A DNA stretch of 7,050 nucleotides from an uncultured Pseudomonadota bacterium (GTDB lineage: Bacteria; Pseudomonadota; Gammaproteobacteria; Steroidobacterales; Steroidobacteraceae). The notes beneath the pieces were generated by a model, which was given only the letters and a program-made list of their open reading frames with translations, was not told where the DNA came from and did not search any database. A program made the position numbers and the translations under genes. The stretch covers positions 1-7,050 of the forward strand of contig CAIVYV010000150.1 in NCBI GenBank assembly GCA_903910215.1. The letters are read 5' to 3'. Shown in pieces: positions 6,239 to 7,050 of this stretch; within the stretch, counting starts at the first letter, position 1, and each line of letters opens with the position of its first letter.

Positions 6239-7050
6239 TCAGGGGCGGAGGGCGCGCTTCAAGATCTTGCCGGACGGATTGCGCGGCAACTCCGCTAAGA
6301 AATCGAACTCACGCGGAATCTTGTAGGAAGACAACTGCGGCTTGAGGAACTCGATGAGTTCCTCGGCCGTGGTGCTTAGCCCCTCGCGGCAAACGATGAA
6401 GCCCTTCAATCGTTCGCCCCATTGCTCGTCGGGTACGCCGATGACAGCCGCCTCCTGTACGGCGGGATGGCGGTACAGCAATTCTTCGATCTGGCGTGGA
6501 TACACGTTGATGCCACCCGTCACGACCATGTCTTTCTTGCGATCGACGATATAGATGTACCCCTCGTCGTCTTGTCGGGCCAGATCCCCTGCGCTGAACC
6601 AGCCGTTGGCCAATGGCGGGATGACTCGCTTCCCGTCTTGCCAGTAACCGCTGAACATGAAGGGGCAGAGGGTGAAGAGTTCGCCGATTTCACCTCTTGG
6701 CGTCGGCTTGCCATCCTCATCCAACAACTTCACCTGAGTGCACGGAAAGGGCAGGCCGACGCACTGTTGTTTGCGCAGTTGGTCGGGTGGCCGCAGATTC
6801 GTTGCGAGGCCGATTTCGGTGGAGCCGTAGGTTTCGTGCAGCAAGCCTTCGCCCCAAAGACCAATGATTTTTTCCTTCATGGCCTGCGGCAGAGCGGACG
6901 CATTCGAGATCATCGCCTTGAGGCCCGTATTGCGGTGGGCTTCGAGGAATTCTCGTGGCAAGGCAAAGATGGCGTGAAATTGGGTCGGCACCAGGAAAAC
7001 ACCGGTGAATTCACCAGAGCCGAGTTTGCTCACCACGGCCTCGGGATCGA
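6239..7050 (-). CDS. AMP-forming acyl-CoA synthetase, 3' part (partial at right edge)
   Basis: The C-terminal 269 or so residues of an adenylate-forming acyl-CoA ligase; the family is usually about 500-550 residues, so roughly half lies beyond the window. The frame stays open to 7050 with a family-like sequence (DPEAV before the first listed Val), so the GTG at 7036 is internal, not a start. Counting from that codon, motif YGSTEIG is at 70-76 (6829-6809), the ATP-ribose Asp is D151 in SAGD, the hinge region is DRKKDMVVTGGINVYP (165-180), and the adenylation lysine is K257 in PSGK (6268-6266). All key residues are intact, so the enzyme is probably active. It makes an acyl-AMP and then a CoA thioester of a carboxylic acid; the acid could be fatty, aromatic or alicyclic. 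It ends 15 bases from the convergent amidohydrolase gene. The promoter is outside the window. Confidence 0.9.
   Translation of the reverse strand, partial: DPEAVVSKLGSGEFTGVFLVPTQFHAIFALPREFLEAHRNTGLKAMISNASALPQAMKEKIIGLWGEGLLHETYGSTEIGLATNLRPPDQLRKQQCVGLPFPCTQVKLLDEDGKPTPRGEIGELFTLCPFMFSGYWQDGKRVIPPLANGWFSAGDLARQDDEGYIYIVDRKKDMVVTGGINVYPRQIEELLYRHPAVQEAAVIGVPDEQWGERLKGFIVCREGLSTTAEELIEFLKPQLSSYKIPREFDFLAELPRNPSGKILKRALRP

Noticed and set aside
7034..7036. GTG as the start of the acyl-CoA synthetase.
   Set aside because: The frame continues upstream with family-like residues to the window edge and the protein would lack its N-terminal half, so the codon is internal.

Overview
The window looks like a piece of a catabolic gene cluster from a moderately GC-rich proteobacterium. 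This is an inference from the protein styles (a proteobacterial Spinster-like MFS transporter, an IclR regulator, tight ATGA junctions); no rRNA, tRNA or marker gene fixes the taxon. Coding density is very high. There are six protein genes, five complete and one cut by the right edge. I see no RNA gene, CRISPR array, insertion sequence or tRNA.

Layout. (1) Positions 1-106 are a leader with a weak promoter candidate and a small inverted repeat. (2) A plus-strand pair follows: an MFS transporter (107-1420) overlapping a fumarate-reductase/3-ketosteroid-dehydrogenase-type flavoprotein (1417-2937). (3) Six bases further on, facing it, is the end of a minus-strand pair: an IclR regulator (4443-5204) read first, then a VAO/GlcD-type FAD oxidase (2944-4446), joined by a 4-base stop/start overlap. 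(4) Positions 5205-5323 are a divergent intergenic region with palindromic candidates for an IclR operator. (5) An amidohydrolase-2 (ACMSD-like) protein runs rightward (best start 5324, end 6223). (6) The 3' part of an AMP-forming acyl-CoA synthetase runs leftward (6239 to beyond 7050).

How they may work together (inference). The set is an importer, two flavin oxidoreductases of different folds, a hydrolase/decarboxylase-fold protein, a CoA ligase and an IclR regulator. This is what one expects of a pathway that imports an aromatic, alicyclic or terpenoid/steroid-like acid, oxidises it, and activates it as a CoA thioester. The substrate cannot be read from the sequence.

The most unusual point is the amidohydrolase-like protein. 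Three of the positions that normally carry metal-binding histidines appear to hold Val, Asn and Gln, while the later His and Asp are kept. A second, modest point is that both convergent junctions have an inverted repeat straddling the stop codons. Nothing here is clearly a new mobile, defence or RNA system.
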